A DNA stretch of 64,000 nucleotides from Juglans regia (GCF_001411555.2 NC_049903.1:13869234-13933233); one strand, 5' to 3'; shown: positions 34,627-46,656, counted from the stretch's first letter. The notes: generated from the sequence alone by a model not told the origin. Numbers and translations are program-made.

Positions 34627-34904
34627 ACAACGTAAATAACCTTGCAGAGCAGATGGGGAATCTTACTCCAGCAGAGAGAACTTGATACCGGTTGATTCCC
34701 ATATCCGGCTTTTGATGCCCCAGTGGCACACATGTAATAAATTTAGGTATGAAATGGTTTACTGGTTATAAATAAGTTCCTTTTTTTTACCATTTTTTTA
34801 TTTGCCGTATTCAATTCTCACAGCTTATGCAGATTTTTTCAATTCAGTTATGCAGAGGCTGATATTAGCATTAACATTAATTTTAGCATGCTTCCAAGTA
34901 TCTT

Positions 34905-35800
34905 GTTGATAAGTAATCTAAATTTTATTGATGAAAACAAAAAGCATATCTCATGTACACGGGATGTATACAAAGGAGAGAGACCTAGATAGGATTAAGA
35001 GATACAAGAAAATCATGGACACTCGGCACAATAAAATCTATCGCATTTGCCCAAAGGAAGAGTGCTGAAGAAGACTTTATCACTCGCAATCTTCGAAACT
35101 CCTTTAGTTCCTTTCTCTCCAAATGCACCACAATAAGCATATGAGAGCCATCCTTCATGTTGCAGCAATTTGTGGACGGCCATGTAAATCCCTCTAGTTC
35201 TCTAGAGAGTCTATCAAGCTTCTAGGCATCACCCAAGCTAACCCAAAGAGGTCATCCCATAGCCCCCTGGCTACTTTGCAGTGTAGTAGCATATGATCTA
35301 CTCTTTTTCTGTTCTTTTTACACATACAGCACCAATCTACCACAATTTTCCTGTTTTCTTAGGTTATGTAAGGTAAGGATCTTACCTAAAGAAGCTGCCC
35401 AAACAAAGAAAGCTATTATTGAAGGCACTTTTGTCTTAAAAATATTATTCCAAAGAAATGAATTGATATCTTGAATAGTGAGGGTTTGACTCAATGAAGT
35501 TGCCTTTTTAAGAAGTGCACCAAAGGGCCTCACCCTTGTCTGCCTCTTCAACTCTCACTTTTGTAGAATACAATAAATTAAAGAACTCTGTAAAGGCTTC
35601 GACTTCCCAATCTTGGGCTACTATAGAAAAATTGACATTCGACATTCTATTGAGGGAAGCCACTGGAAAATTTTAGAAGACCGGCTATTGAGGCTTCCTG
35701 TTGCCCTGCAATCCCATACAATTCTGGAAAAGCTTCCTTGAGAAACCTATTTCCACATTATAAATCATGCCAGAATTTGATTTTTGACCCATCACCCACC
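34905..35800 (-). mobile_element. LINE 3' fragment (zf-RVT region and 3' UTR)
   Basis: The minus strand at 35551-35318 reads SFLWNNIFKTKVPSIIAFFV then WAASLGKILTLHNLRK, the C-terminal zf-RVT region of plant L1 elements, followed by decayed CCMCKK- and LLHC-like text. The 3' end has ATCAATAAAATTT-type sequence (about 34920). It carries many stops and lies directly downstream of the heat-stress factor gene in the opposite orientation. Confidence 0.75.
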
Positions 35801-38153
35801 TTCTAACTTGTATTTGAAGAGCATCTATGTCACTCTACAATGCGTGCACAAAACTACACACCTTGATGGTAATCTTGACACAGTGTTGCACGCTCAGCTT
35901 TCTACGATTTGACTAATAAAACTTGATACTGCCCATTGACATGAAATATTAATTTGTTTCCTCTCAACTGTTGTTGATATAAAATAATATTACAAATTTA
36001 AAATTCTCACAAGTTTATTTGAACCTGACTAAACTTTCCTTAATATATAGTGATAATATGCAAATAGATTATTTGAACCTGTTCAAGTTTTTGAAAAAAT
36101 AACCATCTGCTATGGAATTTTGCATATTACATTGAGGAGTGGTGTTGTTGTTGCTAGTATGGTGACCCTTCTACCCAGGTTTTGTACTTGATCTAGAACA
36201 TTTGCAACTTGCTTTTTCACTCTTTGGCCCCCCCCTGATATAAATCTGAAACGATTCTTTTGGTTGTGGGGCCTTTAGAATATTTTTAATAAATTATTGT
36301 ACTGGAGTTTAGTTAGGTCTAAATTGGATGCATGGAAGGTAATGTTGGTATGATTCAAGATGACTAAGCCGGGGCTTAGTGTCAAATTTTGTTATAGAGG
36401 ATATACACACTTTGTGCCTCGTCTGAAGTTTGATTGATGTTACATGTGAGATGCATTGGTTTTATTCATAGAATCAGATGTGGGTGTTTATACAAATATA
36501 TCAATTATAAGAAAGATAATACTTACACATCTAATGCATGTTTTAGAAGTAGTTGGTATGGTCGCAAATAAACTGACTTTTTTATACACATGGGGATTGA
36601 TGGAAAAGGCAACTTGTCACAACGATATATGGATGAGTTATTTAGCTCTTAGCAGCTTTTATGCCTTATTTGTTGTGATTGTTATTAATTGGAAGTGCCT
36701 CTGTTTATGCTAAGAGACTGTTGTAGAATTTGTGTATAAACTGACACTAGATGGGTTAAGTTGCAATAGACGTGTGCTTTTAATGTATCTGCCTAGTGGT
36801 TTGTTTTGTATATGTCCTGTGTACATAGCCTATGCCAGATGCTTTCATTAGTAAATTCTTGATTACATATTAAAAAAGTGTCTGCCCAGAGCTATTCAAG
36901 TGGTTGGAACTTTAAATGCTGGTACCAGCATTACCAACATATCGAGTCCCAAATTTATTCATGTGAAATTAGCATGTATTGTTGCTTTTTTAACATGGGC
37001 TTTTAGTATTCTTGGAGAGCTTCCATTATATTTTGAAATTTTCATTTACAAACCTGCATTAGGCAAACCTTGTAGACCAACCACTTGTCTATGCAGATTC
37101 CTATTTGCAATTGGGAGTTCCATCACTCTTCAGTATCAAATTATCCTAAAAGTAAGATGGTTGTGAATGTTTCTTTTATGCAGAAATTTGACAATATGAA
37201 GCTGCTATAGAACGTGCCCATATGGTACTGCTACAAAGCTGGTCCGCAGCACTGAGTATGTTAGTACACTTCGGTACCAGACTTCTTGCATCTGCTGAGG
37301 AGTGGATGCATTCTTCCCCATACAACGGGTGCATGGTGCATACTTCTCTCCACTTCCAATTCATCATTCATAGAAAAAGTGATGTCCATCACTGAACTCT
37401 ACCAAACCCATGCCAACTGAATGGAAACATGAGCATAAAGTTCAATATATAAAATGCAAAGGAAGCCAGATAGTTGCTTGTCCAATTGATTTCTTATCTG
37501 CATGTGCCGGAGTCGGGGCTTCAGGCCAAGATGAATTGATTCGGACTTTTGCTGAAGGATGGACTAAACATCGATGGTTTGCTTTCCTGTTATGCTTTTT
37601 ATATGCATTCTTAACATGGGAGCATTAAGAAGCCTTTGAAAGTATTCAGAAATAAGAATGGTCGATCGGCTCAAGCTCAATATGCTTAGTAAGGACGAGG
37701 ACATGAGGTGGATGGTGAGATCAGAGGTTCCAGATCTGTGTGTGTTTATGACTAACAAAAAATAATAATTACTTTGAGAATGGATATTGGTATATAAAAG
37801 GTTATTCCACTCTGTTTAGACCCTTCATAACTTTGGAGAAATTTTGTTGCCTCATGCATCAGTTTATCCAATGGCCTACCATAATGAGGATGGCGAAAAG
37901 ATACTATACAGGCATGTAACTTCAACTCAATACAATTTCATTTTGTATTTCATCTCCATAAATGAATGTTGTAGCTTGGAGTTGCTTACACAGATTAATT
38001 CTAAATTCAACATTTATTTATTACATTTTTAGGCACTTGATTTGAAGCTGAAAGCCAAATCTTGTGCAAACTAGAGACATAATTTTAAAGCAGTAGTAGT
38101 GTTAACTAATTACAATATTATTACAGGTTTGCTTATCATTAGCTAAACAGAAT
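35801..38153. other. Spacer, no supported gene
   Basis: Several short plus-strand frames (36456-36713, 36900-37166, 37410-37628) lack recognisable domains and start or end arbitrarily. Long T/A-rich tracts separate them. A decayed or non-coding transcript cannot be excluded. Confidence 0.45.
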
Positions 38154-39521
38154 TTAATCATTGCAACAATCTTCACTTTCTAATTCATTACTAAAACAGA
38201 CCTGGTTCACGTCGAACCATACTTGCCGAAACACCTTGATGATGAGATCATGGTATTCATCAGAATTCAATGTCAGGTAATTAGCCAAGAGTTCTTCAAG
38301 CTCTTCTGGCCGGCTCATCCTTTTCTCCATAATCATCTCAAGCATTGAATCTCTGAAGTCCTGCTGTGGATCGAATGAGCATTTCACCATAGCGAAGCTC
38401 TCCAACCCTGTTACTTCCTCTGCAGTTCTCTCCTTTGCCTTAGCTTTCATCTTCAGTTTTGATTTCCTGATGTCTTCTAGCGGTTTTATTTTGCATATTT
38501 CAACCTTAGAAGGCGTTCTTGGAGAATAAAGTCTGACTTTGGAATACTGCTTTGTTCTTCTTCTTCTTCTCTGTGAGTCCTTGCTTACATGGAGAGATTT
38601 CCCCTCTTTGTCACTCTTTGACTTTATCTCTTTAATTTTCATTTCTTTCAATTTCTGCCGCTCAGAACCTAAATTTTCCGCCGGGAGCATCTCAGTTTCC
38701 TCCAATTTATGAGTAGCAAAAACCCCATCTTCTGCAGTAGTTCTTAGGCGAGAATTCTGACAATTCAAGGAAAACCCAGGAGAATGTTTCGTGGAGCTAG
38801 AATCTACTACTTTGTACCTATCCCTCTTATTTCTCCAAATTGTTCTTGCAGGTTTCCTTTTCAATGCATCTTTCTCTATTGAATTTGTTAACTTCCATTC
38901 TGCTTCATGTGATCCTCTTTCCAATTCCAACACCTTCTCTTCCATGATCGCCTGCCGATTTGTTTTCCTTAATTTCCAACCTTTCTCAATCCTCCTTGGT
39001 GTTCTGCATTCCATTCTCTTTTCTCCATAAAGTGCATCCATTTCAAGTGAAAGCTCCACGTCTTTGGGCAGTGCTTTCACTCTCCTTAAACCCAGGACCA
39101 TCTCATTCAGCTTCTTAGCCTCTTCTCTTCCCTTCACTTCAGCACCATTATTTAATCTACAGTTCCTGCAACTCGAAGACGAAATATCAAGCTCATCATC
39201 GGATTCATACCAATCTGATTTCAAGATCCCTCTATTATTCTTCTTCTTCCCATTCTCTTCACCAAAAGAAAATCTCCAAAAAGCAGCAGTATCATCATCA
39301 ACATCATCCCCACCATAAAACCGACCAGCATTATCCTGAGCACACTGCGGTACTGAACACATCAAAGGAGAATTCTGCAAACCTTTCGGGTTCACTTTTC
39401 CGGGTTTCGGTTTTGAGCTGATGGAGATGTGCTTGAACCTGGAAAGCCATGACATGGGGAAGATAGGCTGAGAAGAGGAAGACGATGAAGAAGGAGGAGG
39501 TTTCTTTCTTCCACACCCCAT
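38154..39521 (-). CDS. OVATE family protein (OFP5-like)
   Basis: Intronless gene for 455 residues. OVATE family proteins are plant-specific regulators that repress transcription and bind TALE homeodomain and TRM proteins, affecting organ shape and secondary walls. The N-terminus MGCGRKKPPPSSSSSSSQ then MSWLSRFKHI matches the conserved start of the larger OFPs. The middle is long, basic and low in complexity (Lys/Glu/Arg/Ser), with acidic GGDDVDDDTAAFWRFSFGEE near residue 70-90. The OVATE domain occupies about residues 385-445: VKCSFDPQQDFRDSMLEMIM, RPEELEELLANYLTLNSDEY and HDLIIKVFRQVWFDV. Length and layout fit OFP5 better than the short OFPs. A minus-strand TATTTATA lies about 130 bases upstream. 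Confidence 0.92.
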   Translation of the reverse strand: MGCGRKKPPPSSSSSSSQPIFPMSWLSRFKHISISSKPKPGKVNPKGLQNSPLMCSVPQCAQDNAGRFYGGDDVDDDTAAFWRFSFGEENGKKKNNRGILKSDWYESDDELDISSSSCRNCRLNNGAEVKGREEAKKLNEMVLGLRRVKALPKDVELSLEMDALYGEKRMECRTPRRIEKGWKLRKTNRQAIMEEKVLELERGSHEAEWKLTNSIEKDALKRKPARTIWRNKRDRYKVVDSSSTKHSPGFSLNCQNSRLRTTAEDGVFATHKLEETEMLPAENLGSERQKLKEMKIKEIKSKSDKEGKSLHVSKDSQRRRRRTKQYSKVRLYSPRTPSKVEICKIKPLEDIRKSKLKMKAKAKERTAEEVTGLESFAMVKCSFDPQQDFRDSMLEMIMEKRMSRPEELEELLANYLTLNSDEYHDLIIKVFRQVWFDVNQVCFSNELESEDCCND

Positions 39522-39647
39522 AGTACGATGGTGACAACGGGGTTTTCTTTTTTGTATTCACAGAAGTTGTTTGATTTATTAAGGTTGTGGAGGTTGCATT
39601 AAGAACAGAGAGAAGTGGATGGTAGTGGAGAGGGACGGTTAGGCCTG

Positions 39648-39657
39648 TTATAAATAG
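39648..39657 (-). promoter_or_regulatory. Possible TATA box of the OVATE gene
   Basis: Minus strand CTATTTATAA about 130 bases upstream of the ATG at 39521. The spacing is plausible; nothing else supports it. Confidence 0.4.
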
Positions 39658-39741
39658 GAACGTGGGTTTCTTATTGCATTTCCGGCCGTATTTTTGTTTT
39701 TCAAAAGAAAAACCCGCCCATCTTGTGACCACTATCCCCAC

Positions 39742-40469
39742 CTTTTCCTACTTTATGCCTTTTCTTTTTCTCTTCTTTATTATTCTTTGTTATATATATA
39801 TATATATATATATTGATGTATTTTAATTTTATGGTAATATAACTTGTTTCTCAAGCAAGTGTCTTTGATTCATGGGGTGTATAAAACCGCTGTAATTAGA
39901 CAGTAGCCCACTTCTTAAGTGGGATATCTATTTCTAGGATTTAAGAGTGTAGGGAGGGTGGGGGAAATTGTCTTCTCAGCGTTGGGGTCTTCTTTTGCTT
40001 TGCTTTTATTTGGCTTTGGGTTGTAGATTATCATGTGACTTTAGCTTTTTCCTAGTCAAAAAAGACAGCAAAGTACAGTGGGCCAGTAGCAACTACAACA
40101 ACAGTGGGCTGGATTCAACTTTTTGTCTGATATGAAGTAATGCCAACCATTCCTGGCTTTCTCTTGACTTGAGTTAGCCCAGAACCAGAGGGAACCAACC
40201 CCCAAGTCCCAAAGTAAATAATAAATATGTTAAGGCGGCTACCCCACCCGCCCCAATTTCTAGTTTTCTTCTTCTGTCATTGCCTGCCAGTAACATCCAC
40301 CGTCACCAGTTCTTCCTCAAGGCAGTCGTGGTTCCCACACACCACCAGCCAGATAAGTTTTGCATTGAATGATTCTCTCACCATTTCGTCTCAACAATTA
40401 ATATCATCCAAAATGACATCGCTCTCCTCTCTAGCTTTGTCTTATGAACTCAACATTCTCGATCGCTTA
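39742..40469. other. Spacer, no supported gene
   Basis: Contains a (TA)n run at about 39791-39813. A frame at 40227-40472 has no domain resemblance. Confidence 0.5.
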
Positions 40470-41010
40470 TAGCACTAGCAATGGCTTAGTTATTGTTAAG
40501 TCTAATTTGGTTAGAATTTCAAGTTTTAGTTATAATATTAACATTTAGTTAGGTAAATTCATATTGGACTAGCCATTAAATTAGTCAAAATAATAATATA
40601 ATATTATTTTTTTTAATAATATTATTTTTTTAATTTTTTTTATATTTTGTAATTACACTAACCATATATTAATTAATAATTTAATTTGATACTTAAATTA
40701 TTATTTTTCAACTTTTTTTTTTCTCAACCTATTATTTTTCATCTATAGAAAATATATAAATTGCAAAGTACAATATAGAAGAAGAACTTGAAAACTAAGG
40801 ACAGATTTTCAAGTTGGATGGGATTTTGTCGAATAATTTATTCGTTTGATCTATGTACAAGATCTCGCTAAGTATGACCAGCAGGTGCTTGTCACTGTAG
40901 CTCAAAGCCAAAGACTTATTACTTTAGCTAGTCCAATACAGATAAATTTGAAACAAATGAGGCAAATATTTGGATGGCACTGGCATTTGGCTAGGCCAAT
41001 GCCAGTGCTC
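40470..41010. mobile_element. PIF/Harbinger-type MITE, 541 bp, TTA duplication
   Basis: Ends TAGCACTAGCAATGGCTTAG and GCCAATGCCAGTGCTC are imperfect inverted repeats, flanked by TTA on both sides (40467-40469, 41011-41013). The A/T-rich interior has no ORF. End style and duplication resemble 42344-42911. Confidence 0.75.
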
Positions 41011-41199
41011 TTAGTGAAGCATCATCTGTTTCAGATCTTTCGATGATTTTAAAAACCATACATTCTCACGGATTTTTTTGAAAAAAGTCTTATATTTTAA
41101 CAGGTTTTTGTTAGGATTTAATGTCCCACATGACATGACACGTATGACACAATTAAACTTCTAATGATAGAATTAGGATTAGATACCTTTAAGCGGTTA

Positions 41200-41408
41200 G
41201 GTTTGGATAATGAATTGAGATGAGATTGAGTTAAAATAAAAATTGAAAATTGAATAAAATATTCTTTAAATATTATTTTTTAATATTATTATTATTTTAA
41301 GATTTAAAAAATTGATATGTTTATTATATTTGTGTGAAAATTTAAAAAAATTGTAATAATGAGATAAGATAAAATGAGTTGATATGAACTCTCAATCCAA
41401 ACCAAGCC
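41200..41408. mobile_element. Tourist-like MITE inside the copia LTR
   Basis: Ends GGTTTGGATAATGAATTGAG and TCAATCCAAACCAAGCC, flanked by TTA at 41197-41199 and 41409-41411. It interrupts the left-arm LTR, which resumes with AGGAATCTAATCCTAATTCT; the right arm lacks it. Confidence 0.88.
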
Positions 41409-42343
41409 TTAAGGAATCTAATCCTAATTCTGTTAGAATAACGATTAACAAGAGAAGTAGATTCCTATTAAAACTTTCACTTTGATGGAAAGTGTAATTA
41501 TGTCCTCTTACTATCCTGTAAATACATGCATATGCCCATCAGTTTGTGTTTTCAAAATTCAAAATGGTTAAGTGAGAGAAACCATTTCCTGATGTTTATG
41601 TTATTTTCAGATCTGTATCAACATGAATTAATTTCAAGAACAGTTTGCAGTTTGGTGAGACTAGTAATATGGTTTGCTATTTGGTTACTATTGATTTTGT
41701 GCTTGTCACTTTAAGGTGAATACATAACCTTCTATGTTTTAAAGAAATGCTTATTTAATTTTTTGACTTATTTATTTTATTCCTTTTCTTTAGCCATTTC
41801 TTTAATTATGAAATTATTATGCACATGATTTTGAATAAAACATGATGTTTTGGCTTCTTTGATATTGATTCTTTTATTTCATGTGTCGAGGATATGTACA
41901 TGAATATTTTTGTTGATCACTTTTAATAATATATTACAAACCAATTACAATTTATTTTGCATCACCATTGTTCGGCTTAAAATCCATTTTATGGAGAGGT
42001 TGGGTGATTACCAAAGTGACCCAACTAGAAGGATTCATAGATCTCAAGCCGTAATTATTTTTGACTTAATACTAATATAAAGATAATGACATTGCAAATT
42101 TTTAAATAGTTTTTTAATTATTTAAAATATTTTGGATTGGCCCAAAGGTGCACCTTATTTTAAGTGGTTAATACACTAAAGTGAAATAATTAGTATGCAT
42201 CCCTAATTGAGAGTTGAAACTGAATATCCAAAGGTAACATGCCTATTGGATTATGGATGCATTATTAATTATTTCTACCAGGTGAAAGGGAATCACCATA
42301 TTGTTTAAAATTTTGGTATGTTGTGATTTTTACCCAACAGTTA

Positions 42344-42911
42344 GAGCATTCTCATTGGATTAGCTAAATTAAAGTACATTTTTTATGAATGCAAGATGAA
42401 TTTAGCATTTACCTATTACATTCACATAAGTTTCTACATTAAAATAGCCATTTTTTTATTATATGACAATAAAATAATATAAGATGAATTTAACTTTGAC
42501 TATTCATATTAAATCTCTAAATTGAATTATCCATTTATTCATTATATAGTAATGAGTAATTAATAATTTTGAAAATTTTTTAATTTTTTTAATTATGAAT
42601 TTATTTTATTTTATCTTATTTTACTATTCATAATATTATATATTAATTAGTAATTGTATTCTAATTATATTTTTTCAATTGTCATTTAAAATGGAGAGAG
42701 AAATAATTGATATTAAAATGAGAGAGAAAGAAATAATATAAAAGGGATTTGATGAATGAATAGTGTGTTCCAAATTTAGAAATTAGTTTAGATTTTACTG
42801 TAGCTATATTTCAAATATTTGGAATATAGCTAATTTAATGTGAGGGATTTTATGACCTAATAGCTAAATTCTCATTGGATTTAGCTTTTAGCTAATCCAA
42901 TGAGAATGCTC
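42344..42911. mobile_element. PIF/Harbinger-type MITE, 568 bp, perfect 24 bp ends
   Basis: Both ends read GAGCATTCTCATTGGATTAG then CTAA (right end in reverse complement). TTA flanks it at 42341-42343 and 42912-42914. It sits exactly at the left tip of the hAT-like element at 42913. Confidence 0.9.
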
Positions 42912-42912
42912 T

Positions 42913-43634
42913 TAGGGGTGTAATCGGTCCGGTCCGGTCAGGTTTTGGATAAAATCTAGGACCGAACCGGTATGTTCCGGTTTTGTATTTTTCAAAACCG
43001 ATTATGCACCGATTACCCTCCTAAATCGGTACTTCCGGTTTTACCGGTTTTCGGTCCTGTCCGGTCCGGTTTTTCGATTTTTTTAAAATGTAAATTTCAC
43101 AATTTGTCATTAAAAATTTATTTATAAAAAAAAAAATTGATTTAAAAAAAAAAACTGTTTTATACTTTTATTAATATATTAGACTATATAATAGTATTAA
43201 TATTAGACTATTGGTATAGTTATAAGTTATATATTAGTGTTAGTTATAAACTTTTAGTGATTTAATATTAATATTTTATGTAATAATTTATAAATTATAA
43301 TAAGAAATTATTTCATATATGAATATATATGTTATATATAAAGTTTCACATAAAAATTTATAATTATATATTATATATAAAACTTATATATATTAATATT
43401 TAATATATATAAAATATTTTGTATAAAACTTATATATAAAAATATTATTTTTTATTTTTTTTAATCAACCGGTCCGGTCTGGTCCAAAAAATCCCGGAAC
43501 CGGACCGGAACCGGCCGATTTTTACGTTTTAAAAACCGGTTCCGGACCGGACCGGTTCAAAACCTGTAAAATCGGTCCGGTTCGGTCCAGTCTGGTCCTG
43601 TTTTTCAATTTTTCGGTTTGAGTTTACACCTCTA
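42913..43634 (+). mobile_element. hAT-like element, 722 bp
   Basis: Left end TA (now beyond the MITE) + GGGGTGTAATCGG; right end GTTTACACCTCTA. The 8 bp target duplication is CCAACAGT at 42334-42341 and 43635-43642, the first copy lying before the MITE. GGTCCGGTCCGGT arrays flank an A/T-rich core. No transposase. Confidence 0.85.
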
Positions 43635-43879
43635 CCAACAGTGAAGTTGGCGTAGTACCACTTAATGATTGATTATTCATTATTTTTTACAACTCAAAGC
43701 ATTAATGTTGTGAACATATATTTTTATTGCAGTTTTAGTTTTTGTTTCGCTTCATTAACATGCTTCATTTGTTCTTATCCTTAATGAAACAAATTTCTTA
43801 GATTGATTTTAACAAGTCCAGTTTCGCCTTGGCGTCCTGGATTTTGATTTGGCACTCTGGACAAAAAAACCACCTATTA

Positions 43880-44147
43880 TACTAATCCAAGTAGTGTGGA
43901 AGAAATACTTTCTATCATTCTTGGGAGAGGTTGAACAAATCGAGCATTATGTTTATGCAAATAAGTATAGTGAATAATATTAAGTCAACGCTTCCTGAAC
44001 ATGAAACCACTAAATGATTCTTTAAAGTTGTGGAAGAACGTTTCAATTCAATAGATACGTCTCTTGCTAGGACATTGATGGCTGAACCTACCACCATGAA
44101 ATTTGATGGTACATGTGAGATACATGAGCGTATCCTTAAAATGTCCT
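43880..44147 (+). pseudogene. copia gag N-terminal fragment
   Basis: Across two frames it reads LPEHETTK, KVVEERFNSIDTSLARTLMA and TTMKFDGTCEIHERILKM, which resemble the UBN2-type gag of plant copia elements (usual motif MKFDG...). It ends at the palindrome centre. The inverted partner at 44160-44260 is shorter. Confidence 0.7.
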
Positions 44148-44526
44148 AAGCAGTGTCACATTCGAGAAGCGTTGACTTAATATTGTTCACTATACTCATT
44201 CGCATAAACATAATGTTCAATATGTTTGATCTCTCCCAAGAGTGATATAAAGCATTTTCTTCCAAATTACTTAAATCAATAATAGCAGATGGTTTCTCAA
44301 TCTGGAGTGACAAATCAAGATACAGGACATCAAGGTGAAACTGGACTTGTTCAGATCAGTATGAGAAATTTGTTTCTTTAAGAATCAAAATAGATGAAGC
44401 ATGCAAATGAAGCGAAACAAGAATTGAAACTACAATAAGAAATAAATGCTCACAATATTAATGCTTTGAATTATCAAAAATTAATGAACAATCATTAAGT
44501 AGTACTGTAGCAACTTCACCTTTGGA

Positions 44527-44914
44527 TAGGGGTGTAAGAAAAAATTGAAGAATCGATTGAACCGACCGGTTGGATTCAGTTCACAACAGGTTCGGTAGGT
44601 TTTGGTTCCAATTGAAAATATGTTTGGTCCCCATTTTCATGATTTAAAATCCGAATTGGACCGAACCGAACCGAAATATATATTTTAAATTGTTGCTTAT
44701 ATATATTATACACATGATTATAAAATTAATACAACATGAAATTTTAATTTTATTATTTATTCTTTCTTGGTATAAACTTACTCTTAAACATGAATAATTT
44801 TTTTATAAGTGACTTTGAAACATAGATATTATTATGAAAGTAATAATATGTTATTATTTATCCTTATCTATTAGGTTACATACTTACATATATAATATGA
44901 CACAAGTATACTTT

Positions 44915-44948
<34 letters not shown>

Positions 44949-44990
44949 ATGATAAATACATCTTTTATAAATTCATTTTCACACATTTTT
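44527..44990 (+). mobile_element. hAT-like element, right end missing
   Basis: Begins TAGGGGTGTAAGAAAAAATT, with ATCGATTGAACCGACCGG and GGACCGAACCGAACCG inside, nearest to the 28577 copy. It includes (AT)n at 44920-44946. No terminal ACACCCTA or target copy was found, so the right limit is uncertain. Confidence 0.55.
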
Positions 44991-46352
44991 TGTGGTTATA
45001 TGTATGGTGTTTTTTAATATAATGTTTTGGGCTCTATCATATTTGAGGTAATTTCGGTCATAAGCGGGATATTGGTATTATTTTAAGCGATTAAAATTTA
45101 AAGGATTAAAAAACCATTTAAAAGTTTGTAATGCTATATCCTAATACTTGGTATGTTGGTATTAAGATAAAATAAAAATTACGGCTTGAGATCCATGAAT
45201 CCTTTTAGTTGGGTCACTTTGGTGATCACCAAACCTTTCTTTAAAATGGATTTCAAATCAAACAATGGCATCTCAAAACAAAAAATAATTGATTTGTAAT
45301 ATATTATTAAAACTGATTGACAAAAAATTCATGTATATATCCTCAACACAATAGAATAAAGGAATCAATATAAAAAAAGCCGAAACATCATGCACCATCA
45401 TGCATGTAATAATTTCATAATCAATGAAATTGTAAATTAGATAAATCACCAAAGTTTTTACACAATGAGAATATTATTTTACACGTACATCAAGCACATA
45501 GCATGTTCTAGAACTCATGTACTAGAGTCCCATGTTGATAAATGGTACTAGAACACATACAAATACATGCATTTTTGTCATAATGCAAAAGGTATTCATG
45601 CTTCATGTTGGTAAATGGCCAAAGAAAATGATAACATATATAAGCTTTTCATTAAAACATAGAAGGTCATGTATTCACTGAAAAATGACAACTAACATCA
45701 AATCAATAACAAATTAGTAATCAAATAGCGAACTCAATTACTAGTCTCACACAATAATAACATAGACAATACGGACCGTATGCCGTTTTCTAACTTAATT
45801 CATAGAAGAATAAATCTAATGTAAGAAAATATCAAAATAGACATTAGGATCTATATATCATAATGGAAAATCACGAAAGTCACAACCATTCTCTAATACC
45901 ATATGTAAGTTTACATGAAATAAATAATCTGCATAACATTGTAAAATAAGTCTAGGATCTTGACAATCTTGATTCTCACTAAATTAAACTATGTATAAAG
46001 AATTTATCGGAATCCATAGCCACAACTATTTCTCTACTCTAGATCTAAAAATAATGTAAATACTAGGAAACAGTTTCTCTCACTTAACCCTTTCTAAATT
46101 TTTGAATACGCAATCTGATGGGCAAATGCATATATTTATAGGGTAGAGAAAGGTCGACCGGTTTCCTTTTTCAACTGCAATTCTACTTTCCATCAAAGTA
46201 GGAGTTTTAATAGAAAACCATTTCTCTTAGTCGTTACTAACAAAATTAGGATTAAATAATCTTAAGTTATAAGAAGTGATCCTTAAGTCATTAATAGAAG
46301 TCTAACAATATCATGATACGTGTCATGTCATGTGGAATACTAAATTCCAACA

Positions 46353-46656
46353 CATCATACTTGATCCTTGTGATCAAGAAGCTACAATTATCGCTAGATC
46401 AAACACAAGTTTTTTGTATCCTTGCAGGCCGTGTAATATTGGATCTCGATGGAGATCTAATTTGGAATGCCATGCAAAGAAAAATTTATGAAATGTTCTT
46501 CTTTCATCCTAAAATTTATCATTTCAATTCATATTCAATTTGATGACATATAACGAATTAACTTCTAAAAACATGTCACATAAACAAGAAATCTAGCAAG
46601 AAAATATTATGTCGTGAGCACCAACTATCACGCATAGCACAAGATTCCGACTCTTA
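46353..46656. other. Short spacer between palindrome and Harbinger element
   Basis: The plus-strand frame at 46313-46543 starts inside the LTR and has no recognisable domain. Confidence 0.4.

Larger units (their letters stand above)
41109..46352. mobile_element. 5.2 kb palindrome of two inverted copia LTR-gag fragments
   Basis: The left arm starts TGTTAGGATTTAATGTCCCA. The right arm ends, in reverse complement, TGTTGGAATTTAGTATTCCA; both continue with CATGACATGACACGTAT. Matching then runs inward: CCCATCAG...GTTAAGTGAGAGAAAC (41536-41573 against 46082-46125), the CGTAATT...CTTAATAC region (42050-42070 against 45170-45195), AAGCATTAATGTTGTGA (43698 against 44455-44475) and GTCAACGCTTC (43984 against 44168-44178). 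The centre lies near 44150, inside gag. The right arm keeps an LTR TATA box (TATAAATATA, minus strand at 46131-46140); the left arm has TGTAAATACA there. Later insertions sit in both arms. No common target duplication was seen. Confidence 0.8.

Noticed and set aside
36456..37628. Short plus-strand frames with hydrophobic stretches
   Set aside because: No domain, no splice pattern, and composition typical of random A/T-rich DNA.
38791..39318. Plus-strand frames antisense to the OVATE gene
   Set aside because: Shadows of a strong coding frame on the minus strand.
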